Assembly (NCBI GenBank): GCA_021307315.1
Contig: JAJSPD010000099.1
Location: 83,245-147,244 of the forward strand
Direction of reading: 5' to 3'
Source of the DNA: Bisporella sp. PMI_857
Taxonomy: Eukaryota; Ascomycota; Leotiomycetes; Helotiales; Helotiaceae
DNA length: 64,000 nt
In this document: piece after piece, positions 34,421 to 45,124 of the stretch
Layout of the letters: each line of letters starts with the position of its first letter
Numbering within the stretch: position 1 is the stretch's first letter
The notes under the pieces: generated by a model
What the model was told of the DNA's origin: nothing
The model's database searches: none
The model's input: the letters and a program-made list of their open reading frames with translations, nothing else
Made by a program: the position numbers and the translations under genes

Positions 34421-34655
34421 TATTATATAAAGCAGCGCCCCTGAATTGCCAAGGCGAAGCTCGGTTGAGCTCACCGCCTCTTGGCGGTGTGCTCTAAGCG
34501 ACTAGTCATCACGTGCGGGAAGCTTTATATTACGCGATAGTTTCTCTTTGTACTTAGAACTCAATTCAACCTTTTTACCTGTATTGACCTACAGCTCTAC
34601 GAGCTACAATACACTCTCTGCTACGCTCTATTGAATTCACGTACACAACGCAACA
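34421..34655 (+). repeat. 3' LTR of copia element 2
   Basis: 235 bp ending CAACA, followed by target duplication TCAGG (34656-34660). Confidence 0.88.
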
Positions 34656-34720
34656 TCAGGGCAGATCAATTTTATGCTATGAAGCAAGGCCAATGTCGAA
34701 ATTGAGTAGACTTTGACAAA
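34656..34720 (-). pseudogene. Right part of the host exon split by copia element 2
   Basis: The minus strand reads FVKVYSISTLALLHSIKLIC after a splice acceptor-like TCGGTAG (34721-34727). It continues in frame into 27427-27290 when the 7.2-kb insertion is removed. Confidence 0.55.
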
Positions 34721-36167
34721 CTACCGAAAAGTATTAGGGTCTGATCACTTGATGAGGTGCTGAGGACTGAATTAGCTAAAGTCGAAAGGAATTCGTCAAC
34801 TCTCTTGGCTTCACTGCCGTTTGACTTGCAGGCTTAACTGACGTAACTTCGTTGTCGCCTGTTCAAGAGTGACTAGCTTCTCGCAGATCGCTAGGAGAAT
34901 TGTCACTGGGGTGGTCTTTCGTTGTTTGTACACTCAGCAAGCATCCTTCGGGGAACGGCTGGCGTCTTGTCCATCTTTGACGTTAGAATTGTCCTTAGGG
35001 TGATCTTCGATGGTTAGCGTGTGCTCCGAATGACTCGTTGCCTTGAAAGGTTCAATTGCTGCTCTAGATCTAAGTGAGGGTATATTTGAAAGGATGCCGA
35101 AAAATCTAAGCACTTTGGTGATGCTGGGGATGGAAATTGATGCTCGAGTCCCACAAGGAAGGAATTGGAAGGATAGCGAAACAGAAATGAAAAAGCGCTG
35201 CGACATTATATTCATTTAGTGAACGGCGGACCCGGGAGGGTTCACCAGTATCCCTATTCATTCTATGACCATAGGGGCAAAAGCGCAGTATTATGTGATG
35301 ATAGGCCCTTAGAGAGCCACGAAACCCCGCCCGGCTGACATCGACGTTGGCTACGTATGGTAAGGCTACTATCACTACATTTACTTTCATGATGGTCTTG
35401 CTGACTAGCTGAGTTCGAGGTACGCAGAATACACTCTTGATATGTTGTCCCTTATGTCCATCAAGTTCAAGCAATTGTTTGCCTTGCCGTGTCAGGTTGG
35501 TCATAATGCGGAGTGAGTTACGCCTGCCCTATCCGCTGTATCACCATGACTAATTCTCACAATGCGCTCGTTAGAGTCATTGCAATATCTGGACTCACCA
35601 AAGCTCGTCCAGATAATTGGTTGTGTAATTCAAACCAATGGTTGAAGTCGATGATGAGCCATCACCCCAGAAAGGCCTAGGTCTGGCCGTATGGCGTCCC
35701 CCCGGCTGTGACTTTCGGGTGTTTCTTGGGCAGGTGATATCAGGTTACTCAGCCAAGGCAAGCACGACAGAGCCACAGAGCTTCCTTCCTAAGCTACGCA
35801 ATCTAAAGACCGCAATAGTCAGTATTGATTCAGTTTCCCGGCGTCGCACATGCTGACGAATTGTATTGCAGCGCGTGACAAAGATATACGCAGTGACCTC
35901 CGCTCTTCTCGGAAAGCCCACCAGGATGACATCTAGTCATGAGAACGCCTGCCATATCGAACAACCAAGCGAAATTTATACCGCAATCTCGGAAGCCTTT
36001 GATTCAGTTGTCTTCCAAGGACCATAGTTGATCATACAGAAATTCAAGCGTGGGTGAAATGCATATTCATCCCCAACATTGAGATGTTGACCTATGCACC
36101 ATAGTCCCTGAGCTTGACGGACTCGAAGATCCCACAATTGAGAGTAATTAATACAAGCAGGATCGCC
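34721..36167. other. Intergenic, degraded
   Basis: Several medium frames on both strands (for example 35106-35504 minus and 35638-35856 plus) show no known motif. Possibly upstream exons of the split minus-strand gene or of the NB-ARC gene, but I cannot support either. Confidence 0.35.
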
Positions 36168-38694
36168 ATGTCTGTGTCTGTTGCGCTCGGGAAAGTTCCT
36201 CATACCGATCCACCCTTAGCACTAATCGTACAAGAAACTTCCGCCATCGGCGTCTCAACAGAGCTAGGCAATAAACCGCTAGTTTTGCCCTACTTCTCAC
36301 AGAACCTCCCTCTAAAGCATCCAAGATTCTTCGGCCGAGAAGATATATTTAACTTGACAGATACCGCTCTACTCGCTGACGGGGCGGCCCTCCCCGCCGT
36401 CGGTCAATTGCGCACATTCGCCCTGTGCGGCGTTGGGGGAGTGGGTAACAGAGACTGCAATCAGTTATATCATCTCCCGCAGGGACAAGTTCGATGCCAT
36501 AGTCTGGGTGGCCGCTGATAATCGCAACATTTTGTATGAGGAATATGCAAGGATATGTACCGACCTGCAGGTTATGAATCTGCAAGATACCCAAGATCTG
36601 ATGGCAGTCTGTGAGACTACTCGATGGTGGCTGTCGAATTCAGTTAAGTCCTTCGACAAGCCGCTTGCTGGTCTTAACGAAGCTCGCTGATTGTTAGTGT
36701 TCGACAACGTTGACAACTTTGCCGTTCTGGAGGATCTGTGGCCCTCGACTGGCATAGGTTCTATCTTACTTACCAGTCGAAATGCTCTTGCCAAAGCCCA
36801 AGTGTTTACAGCGACCAATGGGTGCGATCTAGAGCCGTTCAACGAAGGGGAATCTGCTCGCTTCCTCAACTCCCTGACGCAGCATCCATTAGATAAAACA
36901 GACGAAACCGCGATTGCGCTTGTTCAGCTGGCCAGCGGTCTACCCCTGCTAATCAATCAAATGGCCGGCGCGATGCGCAACTCAAACTTCACCCGCCTTC
37001 AGATGCTGGACATGCTCAATGCAGCTGGTGTAGGTGCGCTCTATGATGGAAGGATCGGGAATGTTAGCTAGGGTCAAGAGCGCCGAGTGTTAACGCTCTC
37101 CTCTAAACTCGGATTGGAGCCTTTGAAAGCCGATAGCCGATCGTTGCTCGAAATCATATCTTTTCTGGATCCTGACAAGATCCCCAAAAGTATGTTCGAA
37201 GACCACATAGCAGTGGTTGGACTATCAGGACTTGCAACGGAAAAGGCTGGCTTTGAATCTTCGATCAATCAATTGATATACTCATCTCTCGTCTTGCAAG
37301 ATACGGGCGCAAAAGATCTTCGCCTGCGTCGTATTGTTCAAGATGTTGTGAGAGAGGCCATGAGTGTACCTAGAAGGGTTGAAGCTCTAACCGCGGCAGT
37401 GAAGCTGGTGGCAGAGTCTTGGGTTTTCATCGATCTGCTTGCCCGATGGAAAATCCAGCGCTATCCAGAATGTGCCATAATATTCTCAAGTGTAGTTCGG
37501 GTTCTCTCGCACTACCAAGAAATGTTCAAAGCCGGACAAGTGCCCGCCAGCGAAATCGCGGCACATCTTTTCAATAATCCGGGATAGTGAGCCTGTGCCC
37601 GCCTCATTATGGTCATCTCCATCAACTAACATGCATTCAAGGTATTGGCTCGAACGTGGGTTCCCTGAGGAATCTGTGGTCTTCTATCAGACCGCGCAAA
37701 TGGTTGCTGATAGTTTGCTCATGTGTGGCCCCAATGCAGAAGCCGAATATCACCTCCGGGAAGCTCATACAAACATTAGTACCGCTGCAGCTGAGACAAA
37801 CAAACCTCAACTTTGTCTGGAACATAGTCTGAAATACTTAGAGTTGGCTCTCAAGAAAACGCCTTCCACGGGAGATCTGGTCGTCGACTTCGAGCTTGGT
37901 CTTACCTATAATGAAGCCGGTGTGGCTCAATCAATGAACGGCCAATCTAGAGAAGCCTTGGAGAGCTTCCGGAAGTGTGCAGAGATCTGGCAGTCGCTCG
38001 ATGGTTATGATGAAACCATCATGGGTTTGCCTTTTGGAAATATCGGTCTAGTGCACTGGATTGAAGGACGCTATACTGAGGCCCTTGATACATTGCATAA
38101 AATGAGGGGGATATATTTACGAAACTATGGCGTCGACGATGTCAAAACTTTCAAGTATGTACTCTCAGTGGAAGCTAAACTTTTCTTAACTCTAATTGGC
38201 CCTTAACAGGACCGGGAAGGTGCTCTATGCCCTGGGAAATGTGTATCTCAGTGTAGGAGATCTCATGCATACGTTCGAATTTCATGGCCGAGCGCTTAAT
38301 CAATGGCAGGCCACTCTGGGAAAGGGACATCATGGTATCGGAGACGTTACTCACAAACTCTGTATGAACTTTATGGCCATCAAAGATTATCGGACTGCTC
38401 AGTAGGCTCGCTTCCAGCAGCTGCCGCACATAAATGCTGACAAATTTCTTTTAGGTTCTATCTTGATCGGCGCTGGAAATCTTCGCTAGCCGCACATATC
38501 ACCGCAACGAACTGGCACGATCAACGTCCAAGCAAGGCCAGCTACACGCGGCCATTGGCCAGCACGACGTGGCAGAGCAAGCTTTCCGATCAGCATATAA
38601 ACTTCGATCGATGATCGTGCCAGAGGACGAGAGGCCGATACAAGAGCTTTGCGAGCAGGACTACGATGACATAGTAATTTACTGGTCTCGTTAA
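36168..38694 (+). pseudogene. NB-ARC-TPR (NLR/STAND) gene with a destroyed P-loop
   Basis: The order is FFGREDIF, LRTFALCGVGGVG (Walker A), FDAIVWVAADN, WLLVFDN-type Walker B (LLVFDNVDN at 36694), ILLTSRNALAKA, LVQLASGLPLLINQMAGAM, winged-helix-like region, then TPRs (YNEAGVAQSMNGQSREALES, GNIGLVHWIEGRYTEALDT, ALGNVYLSVGDLMHTFEFHG). A deletion of about 2 bp after GGVG (36441-36450) removes the P-loop Lys and shifts the frame. TGA at 36688 replaces Trp, TAG at 37069 interrupts the helical region, and a 1-bp loss near 38470 shifts the last TPR. One real intron (about 38156-38209) is still visible. NB-ARC-TPR proteins are fungal immune-type receptors; this one cannot work. Confidence 0.85.
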
Positions 38695-39009
38695 TCGCCT
38701 GTAGGCTTCGACATACATCGCACAAGGAGCTGATATGGAGCGCTACTATTGTAGAGCAGGGAGTTGGATTGGGACTTTGTTGGCACTGCCAATAGGCTGA
38801 CTGGACTGGTGCTAGCTGGCAGATCTTGGCTGACTGGGAGATGAAAGCTGTAGCTGTTATGCCTGACAAATCCAGTGACCAAAATCTTCGCCGCTTTTAC
38901 ACACTCACGCCCACTTACGCTCAGGGGCTGCCCCGGTCTGCTCAGGCCGGCTCGGGCCCCGTGAAACCATCTACATGCATACCAACATGTACTATTCAGT
39001 AGCAAATAA
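38695..39009. other. Intergenic
   Basis: Short stretch between the NLR pseudogene and the LTR stack; nothing recognised. Confidence 0.4.
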
Positions 39010-40055
39010 TGTCACGGCTTTAGCTTAACTTCGCTCATGACCCCTAAGTCTCGGCGACTGGCTTAAACTGGCCCCTGGCCAGTTTCCTGTATATAAAGCG
39101 CTTCCTTCCCTTCTTCTGTCTAAGTCTACCCCCCTAGTAGTCGGCCACCCCCTGTAGTCGGCCACCTCGCTTAGCACACCCCCACTCTCTACTTACCCAC
39201 TTTCGACTCAAATCCTTTAATCATTTCTTAATAGAATTCTTCTAAATTTTGCAGACGGCTAGAAGCGATCATGAAGCTTTTATATACTGAAGACGATGTC
39301 CAATATGCACTTAGGGACATAGCTAATGGCAAGTCCGAGCGCAAAGCTAGTCTCGACTGGGGTGTACCACGAGGCACTTTTCACGACAGGATTTCAGGCC
39401 GCTTTTCTCGATCAGAAGCTCATGCACATAAACAAAGGCTTGCCCCGACCCAAGAACAACGTTTTACAGATTAGGTACTAGTTCAAGAGAGCTTAAGCCT
39501 GAGTCCTACTTATGCGCAGATCCGGGCTTTTGCAGGGCGAATTTTAGTTGCTCGACACGATGCTGTACTACTCGGAAAACGTTGGATAGCCGGCTTTCTT
39601 CGCCGGAATCCTGTTTTTAAGACTAAAAAGCAATTTAAGATCGATTCTGTACGTGTTAATAGCGCTACTTCCGATATTATTAAAGGTTGGTTCTAAAAAT
39701 TAGAAGTCCCGGCTATTAAAGCTATTAAGCCGGAAAATCGCTAGAATATAAACGAAGCAGAAATTATAGAAAGCCAAGAAGAGAATGGACTAGTAGTTAG
39801 GAGTGCTAAAAAACGCTTTATTCAAAAGAAACAGCCAGAATTTAAAGCTTGGACTTCATTTATCGAGTGTATTTCCGCGACGAGCAAAACATTGCTTCTA
39901 CTTGTTATGTTTAAAAAGAAATCAGTTCAACAATAGTGGTTTCTTATAAGTTTAAAGCTTTATCAAAGCTAGAAGTTTACTGCAACTAATAATGAGTAGA
40001 CTTTTGACGCTACTGCTTTCGAATAGTTGCAAAAGGTTTTTATACCTTAAACGGC

Positions 40056-40314
40056 TGTAACAACCGGTATGCCCAAGGTGCGACACGGAGGCCATGGCAC
40101 GGGAACAGGAGGCTGAAGATCAGGGTATGAGGGGTTTCAGAGCCGATACGGAGGAGAGTCGGAGTCGCCTATATAAGGCCTGCTCCCACTCTCTACAGTT
40201 GTTCCTCATGTTTTTGTATCCTTCGTAGGTAGACCTATAAGGCAATCACTATCAGCCTATTGTACGCACTCCCATATGCCTCTATTCTAGCCCGTGATTC
40301 CTTGCGTCGTTACA
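40056..40314 (+). mobile_element. Solo LTR, family A, 259 bp
   Basis: Starts TGTAACAACCGG, ends GTCGTTACA, with a TATATAAGGC promoter-like box inside. Target duplication ACGGC at 40051-40055 and 40315-40319. Confidence 0.92.
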
Positions 40315-40353
40315 ACGGCACTACGTGACTCTAAAAAGCTTCGTCTGCTTATT

Positions 40354-40555
40354 TGTCAGGCGCCAGGATGTCACGTGCTGAGGGGCAATGAAGGGGGCTC
40401 GGTAAAGGCACTGAGACTTGGCATGTATGGGCACGTAGGGAGCCGCCAGGGGCTCGGAGGGTATAAGTAGGGGACTCGAGACGTAGTAGAGAGGGTAGAG
40501 ATTAGTCTTTGTTCAATACGAGTTGATTTGTGCCACACTACTCCAGCACCTTACA
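40354..40555 (+). mobile_element. Solo LTR, family B, 202 bp
   Basis: Starts TGTCAGGCGCC, ends AGCACCTTACA. Target duplication TTATT at 40349-40353 and 40556-40560. Same family and length as the solo LTR at 15478-15679. Confidence 0.94.
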
Positions 40556-41051
40556 TTATTCTAGACGGCTACGGAAGCTATGAAACATTAGAGTTTATGT
40601 AAGAATGCTATTCGAATAATATCTATTTATTATTTTTACCGCTACACACTTCGCATGTGCTTCAGCTTTTAGATTTATCAGTATTTTCTTCTTTAAAGCA
40701 TACTTACCGAAAACGGTTTAGTGCTTTAGCTTTTTTCAACGATTCAACTTTAATTAAAAAGCAAAACTTCTTAAACTGCTATAAGCTAGCTCGGATAGAT
40801 GCTTTAACAGTTATAAATTGTAAAGCAGGTTGGAAAGCTTCGGGGTTATAGCCGGTCAGGATCTCGAAGCTTTTTATAAACCGATTATTACTCGAAAATA
40901 GTAATAAAGCGGTCGAGCAAATTCCGAGAACTTTAAAAAAGGATCAAATACCTGAATGGAACCGAAATAGCTTATTTATAGCCTTTAAAACTCCTTAAAA
41001 AGGTAAGGATATCCGAGATCAAGCCAGGCAAATTACGAGACTTAAGACAGC

Positions 41052-41282
41052 TGTCAGGGTCCAGACAGGGGTCGAGCCCGACCCACTCACATGCTACACA
41101 CAATGCGACACACCACGTATAGAGTCGATGGCGTACCGATGGCTATAAGGAGGGGCGAAGAACAAGAGTCGTACCGTAGAGAATAGCTTGTGTTCTGTAT
41201 GCGTTATAATACTACAATCGATACAATAGATCATTCCGCACGTACTAGACTAGTCACTCTACCTGTGTTCTGGCATCTGACA
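41052..41282 (+). mobile_element. Solo LTR, family C, 231 bp
   Basis: Starts TGTCAGGGTCC, ends GGCATCTGACA. Target duplication ACAGC at 41047-41051 and 41283-41287. No other copy in the window. Confidence 0.92.
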
Positions 41283-41771
41283 ACAGCCGACTCTACAACT
41301 GCTAAAGTACTTTTCAAGAAAGTAGCAAAAAGCTTAGACGATAAAGATTATGTTATTGCTCAGCACGAGCTTCGAATCGAACAACTTAAGGCTAAAGTAT
41401 TACAACTTGAGCCTAGGAAGCGGCGGAAAGTAGTAACTAGTCCAAATTCCAAGTTTGTCGATATTAAAGCTATTTATTAAGCACAAATAGAAGCTGGGGA
41501 TCGCCAAAATGTTCCGTTAGATTCTGATAGCGTTGTTAGTGCTGCTTCTACTTTATCTCATATATCAATTGAGGAATAAAAAAGTTATTGGGGTTGTAAA
41601 TAGGTGGTGGTGAATTAAGCGAGGTGGCCGACTACAGGGGGTGGCCGACTACTAGGGGGGTAGACTTATAGCATGTTCTCTTCGTTATAACAATTAATAG
41701 TCGTTCATACTTTTGAGTCTTTCTCCCTGAGATCTACGGATTGGGATCTTTATTCGCTTTGAGTTATTACA

Positions 41772-43087
41772 TTAGAACAAGCTCTACAAACTTTCCGGGG
41801 ACGGAGCTTAAAAATATCCCTTTCCTTTGTATTGAATCGGAACCGTGACGACAATTCCACAGCGCTATAGACCGGGTCTATAAAGATATAGGTCAAAGCC
41901 AAAGCCTGTATATACCACGAACTTTAGCTCTTAGCACATACTAGTCGAGCCTCCTTCCCCTTTAATTGGCTGAGTTGGGCTACAACTACTACTCCTACCA
42001 CTACTTCTTTTCATCACTTGAATTCGACCTTACAATAATATGCCTACTACAACCAGCAAAAAGTGTCACGGCCCTGGCCCTATCTCGCTTAGAGCCCCTT
42101 AGGGCTCGGCCCGTGATACCACAGGGCTCGTGTAGCAAATAAGGCTGGTCAGTGTAACAGCCAGGGGCGGTTAGGGTTGGTCACAAGCTGGAAGCGATCC
42201 ATCAGTAAAGAAGGTAGCCGACAGCCAGTCGAAGGCTTGCAGCCACTATAGGGGCGTATAGTCTAGACTATCGTGGGTTCCGACTGATAGAATGCTTCTC
42301 GGGGATACCGACGTCTAGAGCTCGGTGGCTCTGTAAGTCAAGGATACAGCACTGTTAAGCACTGTTATGGGATATAAGGAAAAGCCAGAGCTCTTTGGAG
42401 AAGGGCAAGCTTGAGTTTCTCTCTCCAGACTTACAAGCATACTTCTGATATCAATACATCACTGTTGCAGCTACATCGCTAGTCGCGTGTTTTTACCTGT
42501 TATATTGCAATCCCTCCTGCTGCCCTCTTTCTGTTACACCTACTAAAATATCCCATACTCCAAATTCCATCGACGCTGTTCGAAATTACACTCCTCTCCC
42601 GATAAAGGTTTAAGAGTGGCCGTAGGATCTAGTAGAGTGGGTCGATTGCTTTCCCCGGCACTTTTGGCGCCATAAATTATAGATATAGAGACGCCACCTA
42701 ACTATAGCAACCTAGACGGATTATCTATTAACTTCTTACTGGCGCTGACCGAAGTTATGTTCCGTATATACTCCCAATACTACTACTCCTTATAGCGGTG
42801 ATCCGGGAGGGTGTGACGGGCGAGGAGTCTCTTTCAGTCAGGTTGCCCCAACTCATCGAGAGCATTGGTTATATTAGGAAGATTAACAATTTCACGATTA
42901 AACCGTTATAGTAACATTCGCTCCTTTTGACTGGCTTCAGTAGGCGTACCTTATCCCGACTCTGGTCTAGTGGCACTACTGTATTAACTGCTGTGGGGCA
43001 AACTGTGTCCACGATGATGCGACGCGAACCAAACTCCAGTACAGCAGAGCTATTGGTACCGTAGGAGCTGTTGCGCCGCGAGAGTGT
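41772..43087. other. Retroelement debris, non-coding
   Basis: Possible leader of the family X element (41772-42063; compare AGCTCT...GG-rich stretch after the LTR at 58582). A possible 475-bp LTR lies at 42064-42538 (TGTCACGGCC to CTGTTACA) without a matching target duplication. No intact gene. Confidence 0.35.
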
Positions 43088-43307
43088 GTGCCTTCCAGTA
43101 GCGATGATGACGGCGGTTTGGGCGACAGCGATCTCAACTCCACGAACGACGATGACGGATGTTCGAGTAAAGGTGAGCAAGGGCGTTCAAGCGCGAGGAA
43201 TAATATCCAATGGGACCTCATAGATGAGCAACGCTTGCTAGCATACAGGAAGGAAGACAAGCCTTGGTGCTGGGTCTTCCATCAATTCCCAAACAGAACC
43301 CCGCCGC

Positions 43308-43460
43308 TGTCAGGAATCGGCTTACGTAATAGGCCAAGGAACTAGAAATCTCTTCATGTCTACAGCGTAGATATGACGATATATACATACACACAATACA
43401 AGCACTCAACAACCCATATTCTATCGACGTGATACCATTTACTATTGAATATTCTTGACA
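43308..43460 (+). repeat. 5' LTR of the gag-only element
   Basis: 153 bp, apparently identical to 44972-45124. Confidence 0.95.
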
Positions 43461-43474
43461 GGTTATGAGCCCGG
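43461..43474 (+). promoter_or_regulatory. Primer-binding site, half tRNA-iMet type
   Basis: GGTTATGAGCCCGG immediately after the 5' LTR; complementary to the initiator tRNA-Met anticodon arm and shared with copia element 2. Confidence 0.78.
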
Positions 43475-43501
43475 CCTAGCGCACTACATACAACCGCCAG
43501 C

Positions 43502-44401
43502 ATGTCTACGCAGAACGAATACTACACCTGCAAGTGGGGACGTGTCCTTATCCTCAACGGCGACAACTACACTCAGTTCTCTCAAACCTGCAAAGCAGCT
43601 CTGATTTCTTCGAATACCTGGCCGATCGTTAATGGCACAAGACGTAGGGCTGGGAATGCGCAATCTCTTAAGGAATGGGACGAACTTAATGCTCGCGGAG
43701 CAATGATCATTTTCAACTCGGTTTCTACGAATCTGCAGACTTCACTCGGTGTCGAGATGGATACACAAAATACAGTGGCAATGTGGACAAAGCTGTCAGC
43801 ATACGACCGTACGACTGATAGCGTATTTGCTGGCAACTTGAAAGCACAGTTCTATGCCGAAGCCTTCAAACCAGAAAGCGAGAGCCTTCGCACGTTCGTT
43901 TTACGACTTGAAACAATACAGGCTCAACTCTCGAATACGACTTTTGCTTTGTCTGAGAGAGACATGATCGATCGAATTCTGCAAGCTATACCTAGCACAC
44001 CTCAGTGGCAAGGTCAGCGACAGTTCTGCTATCGCGAAAACCTTAATTTGGCACAAACCATCAACTCGTTGCAGTCACTCGAATCTCCGAACCTTTCAGT
44101 CGAACCGACTGTTACAGCATCAGCTTCTGTAGCTCGTACGAAGAGCTATAAAAAGAACAAGGACAAAAATACAAATATACGAAATGAAAAATGCTTCTTT
44201 TGTGGGAAAAAGGGGCACTTGCAAGTTAACTGTTTTTACTACAAAAAGTATCAGCGACGTACTATACAGCGCGAGTCTGATAGCGAAGATTCCGACGAAA
44301 AAGAAGAAAGGCCAAAGAAAAGAAAGCGTACGGAGCATGCAAGCGTTACTGTTGCAGCTGTACATCGTAAGATCGATGGAGTAGATCATTTTTACGCTTA
44401 G
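43502..44401 (+). CDS. Copia-type Gag protein, 299 aa, intact
   Basis: The frame is uninterrupted from ATG 43502 to TAG 44399-44401. The N-terminal half is the helical capsid-like gag region (LNGDNYTQFSQTCKAAL, WDELNARGAMIIFNSV, LRTFVLRLETIQAQLSN). A CX2CX4HX4C zinc knuckle (C231, C234, H239, C244) follows, then an acidic/basic stretch (SEDSDEKEE, KKRKRT). Gag packages element RNA into particles. It is the sole protein of this element, so reverse transcription and integration must come from another element; copia element 2 used the same primer site but is now dead. Base composition is normal, unlike the two decayed copia elements. Confidence 0.9.
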   Translation: MSTQNEYYTCKWGRVLILNGDNYTQFSQTCKAALISSNTWPIVNGTRRRAGNAQSLKEWDELNARGAMIIFNSVSTNLQTSLGVEMDTQNTVAMWTKLSAYDRTTDSVFAGNLKAQFYAEAFKPESESLRTFVLRLETIQAQLSNTTFALSERDMIDRILQAIPSTPQWQGQRQFCYRENLNLAQTINSLQSLESPNLSVEPTVTASASVARTKSYKKNKDKNTNIRNEKCFFCGKKGHLQVNCFYYKKYQRRTIQRESDSEDSDEKEERPKKRKRTEHASVTVAAVHRKIDGVDHFYA

Positions 44402-44404
44402 ATC

Positions 44405-44590
44405 GTTGTTGTTCCTGTAAGCCAAGCAGAGTTATACAGAAGAGCAGCAGTGCTTTGTACTAGAAATTGTTGTTCCTGTAAGCCAAGCAGAGTTATACAG
44501 AAGAGCAGAAGTGCTTGATACTTATTGTTGTTCCTGTAAACCAAGCAGAGTTATACAGAAGAGCAGGAGTGCTTTATACTTAAAATTGTT
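44405..44590 (+). repeat. Three tandem copies of a ~60-bp repeat downstream of gag
   Basis: Each copy begins TTGTTGTTCCTGTAA and contains GCAGAGTTATACAGAAGAGC (starts near 44405, 44466 and 44524). A fourth, diverged start (TTGTTGACTTCCTGCAAGC) follows. It lies in the 3' non-coding region of the gag-only element. Confidence 0.92.
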
Positions 44591-44971
44591 GACTTCCTGC
44601 AAGCTTTACAAAGCTATACAAAGATTGTGAAAGATGCTGAGAATTTAAAAGAGCTAAGTTCAAACCCTCAGATCAAATACAAAGCTGACACTCGTCGAAC
44701 CACAGTATCAATACATGTACGAAAGCAAGGCACTCTTGTACTACAATACAAATGAGGTCTCAAGGACTAGTTTGTAGGGTTGCTGAACTCCTCCTAAATG
44801 GGGGAGACGTAAGTGCCTCGAGTCAGAAAAGCTGTTCTCGATGTAGGAGTTAACGAGGCCTAGCTAGTTGGAGTACCTAAAGATGGAATTGGTGCCAAAG
44901 GATCAAAAGGATCAAAACACCATGATTCTATATACTATTGAGAAGTGGAGATATTACGACGCCTGGGGGAG

Positions 44972-45124
44972 TGTCAGGAATCGGCTTACGTAATAGGCCA
45001 AGGAACTAGAAATCTCTTCATGTCTACAGCGTAGATATGACGATATATACATACACACAATACAAGCACTCAACAACCCATATTCTATCGACGTGATACC
45101 ATTTACTATTGAATATTCTTGACA
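44972..45124 (+). repeat. 3' LTR of the gag-only element
   Basis: 153 bp, apparently identical to the 5' LTR, followed by target duplication GCCGC. Confidence 0.95.

Larger units (their letters stand above)
27428..34655 (+). mobile_element. Ty1/copia retrotransposon, 7228 bp, A-hypermutated coding strand
   Basis: The 235-bp LTRs (27428-27662 and 34421-34655) differ only at two G/A positions near their starts. They are flanked by TCAGG at 27423-27427 and 34656-34660. Just after the 5' LTR lies GTTATGAGCCCGG, complementary to the anticodon arm of initiator tRNA-Met as in half-tRNA-primed copia elements. The interior has plus-strand copia RT and RNase H pieces, but almost every GG and most GA are gone while C is retained. 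LTR ends are set by the target duplication; a canonical TG start is not seen on the left. Confidence 0.85.
39271..41579 (+). pseudogene. pogo-like transposase, interrupted by three LTR insertions and stops
   Basis: The N-terminus has a psq helix-turn-helix (VQYALRDIANGKSERKASLDWGV). The CENP-B-type part follows (AQIRAFAGRILVARH, LGKRWIAGFLRRNP), then DDE pieces (SAKKRFIQKKQPEFKAWTSF, LLILDGYGSYET, NNIYLLFLPLHTSHVLQLLD, DLSVFSSLK). The frame runs straight across all three LTR sites once LTR plus one target copy is removed. In-frame stops at Gln and Trp positions (for example 39472, after KGWF, and after ENR) show point-mutation decay. C-terminal KRRKVVTSPNSKF and the final EE match the transposase of the 61-62.8 kb element. 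Confidence 0.88.
39129..41660 (+). mobile_element. pogo/Fot1-like DNA transposon carrying three solo LTRs
   Basis: Terminal inverted repeats start CCCCCCTAGTAGTCGGCCAC and extend about 45 bp; the target is TA (39127-39128 and 41661-41662). Without the later insertions it would be about 1.8 kb, normal for this family. It carries a decayed transposase with an N-terminal psq-type helix-turn-helix and a DDE region. Confidence 0.92.
39010..41771 (+). mobile_element. LTR (family X) split by a pogo transposon
   Basis: 39010-39128 joined to 41663-41771 gives a 228-bp LTR starting TGTCACGG and ending GTTATTACA. It matches the LTR at 58354-58582 along its length (ACCCCTAAGTCTCGGCGACT, TCTTCGTTATAACAATT, GAGATCTACGGAT). 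The inserted pogo element occupies 39129-41660. No target duplication was found around the LTR, so it may be the 5' LTR of a decayed element continuing to the right. Confidence 0.82.
43308..45124 (+). mobile_element. Gag-only (non-autonomous) copia-type LTR element, 1817 bp
   Basis: Two apparently identical 153-bp LTRs (43308-43460, 44972-45124) start TGTCAGGAATC and end TTCTTGACA. The target duplication is GCCGC (43303-43307, 45125-45129). A half-tRNA-iMet primer site follows the 5' LTR and a purine run GGGGGAG precedes the 3' LTR. The only coding region is an intact gag; there is no protease, integrase, RT or RNase H. This is the TR-GAG layout described in plants. Confidence 0.94.

Noticed and set aside
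42064..42538. Complete solo LTR
   Set aside because: TGTCACGG and GTTACA ends are suggestive, but flanks do not match and no second copy exists in the window; kept only as a note.
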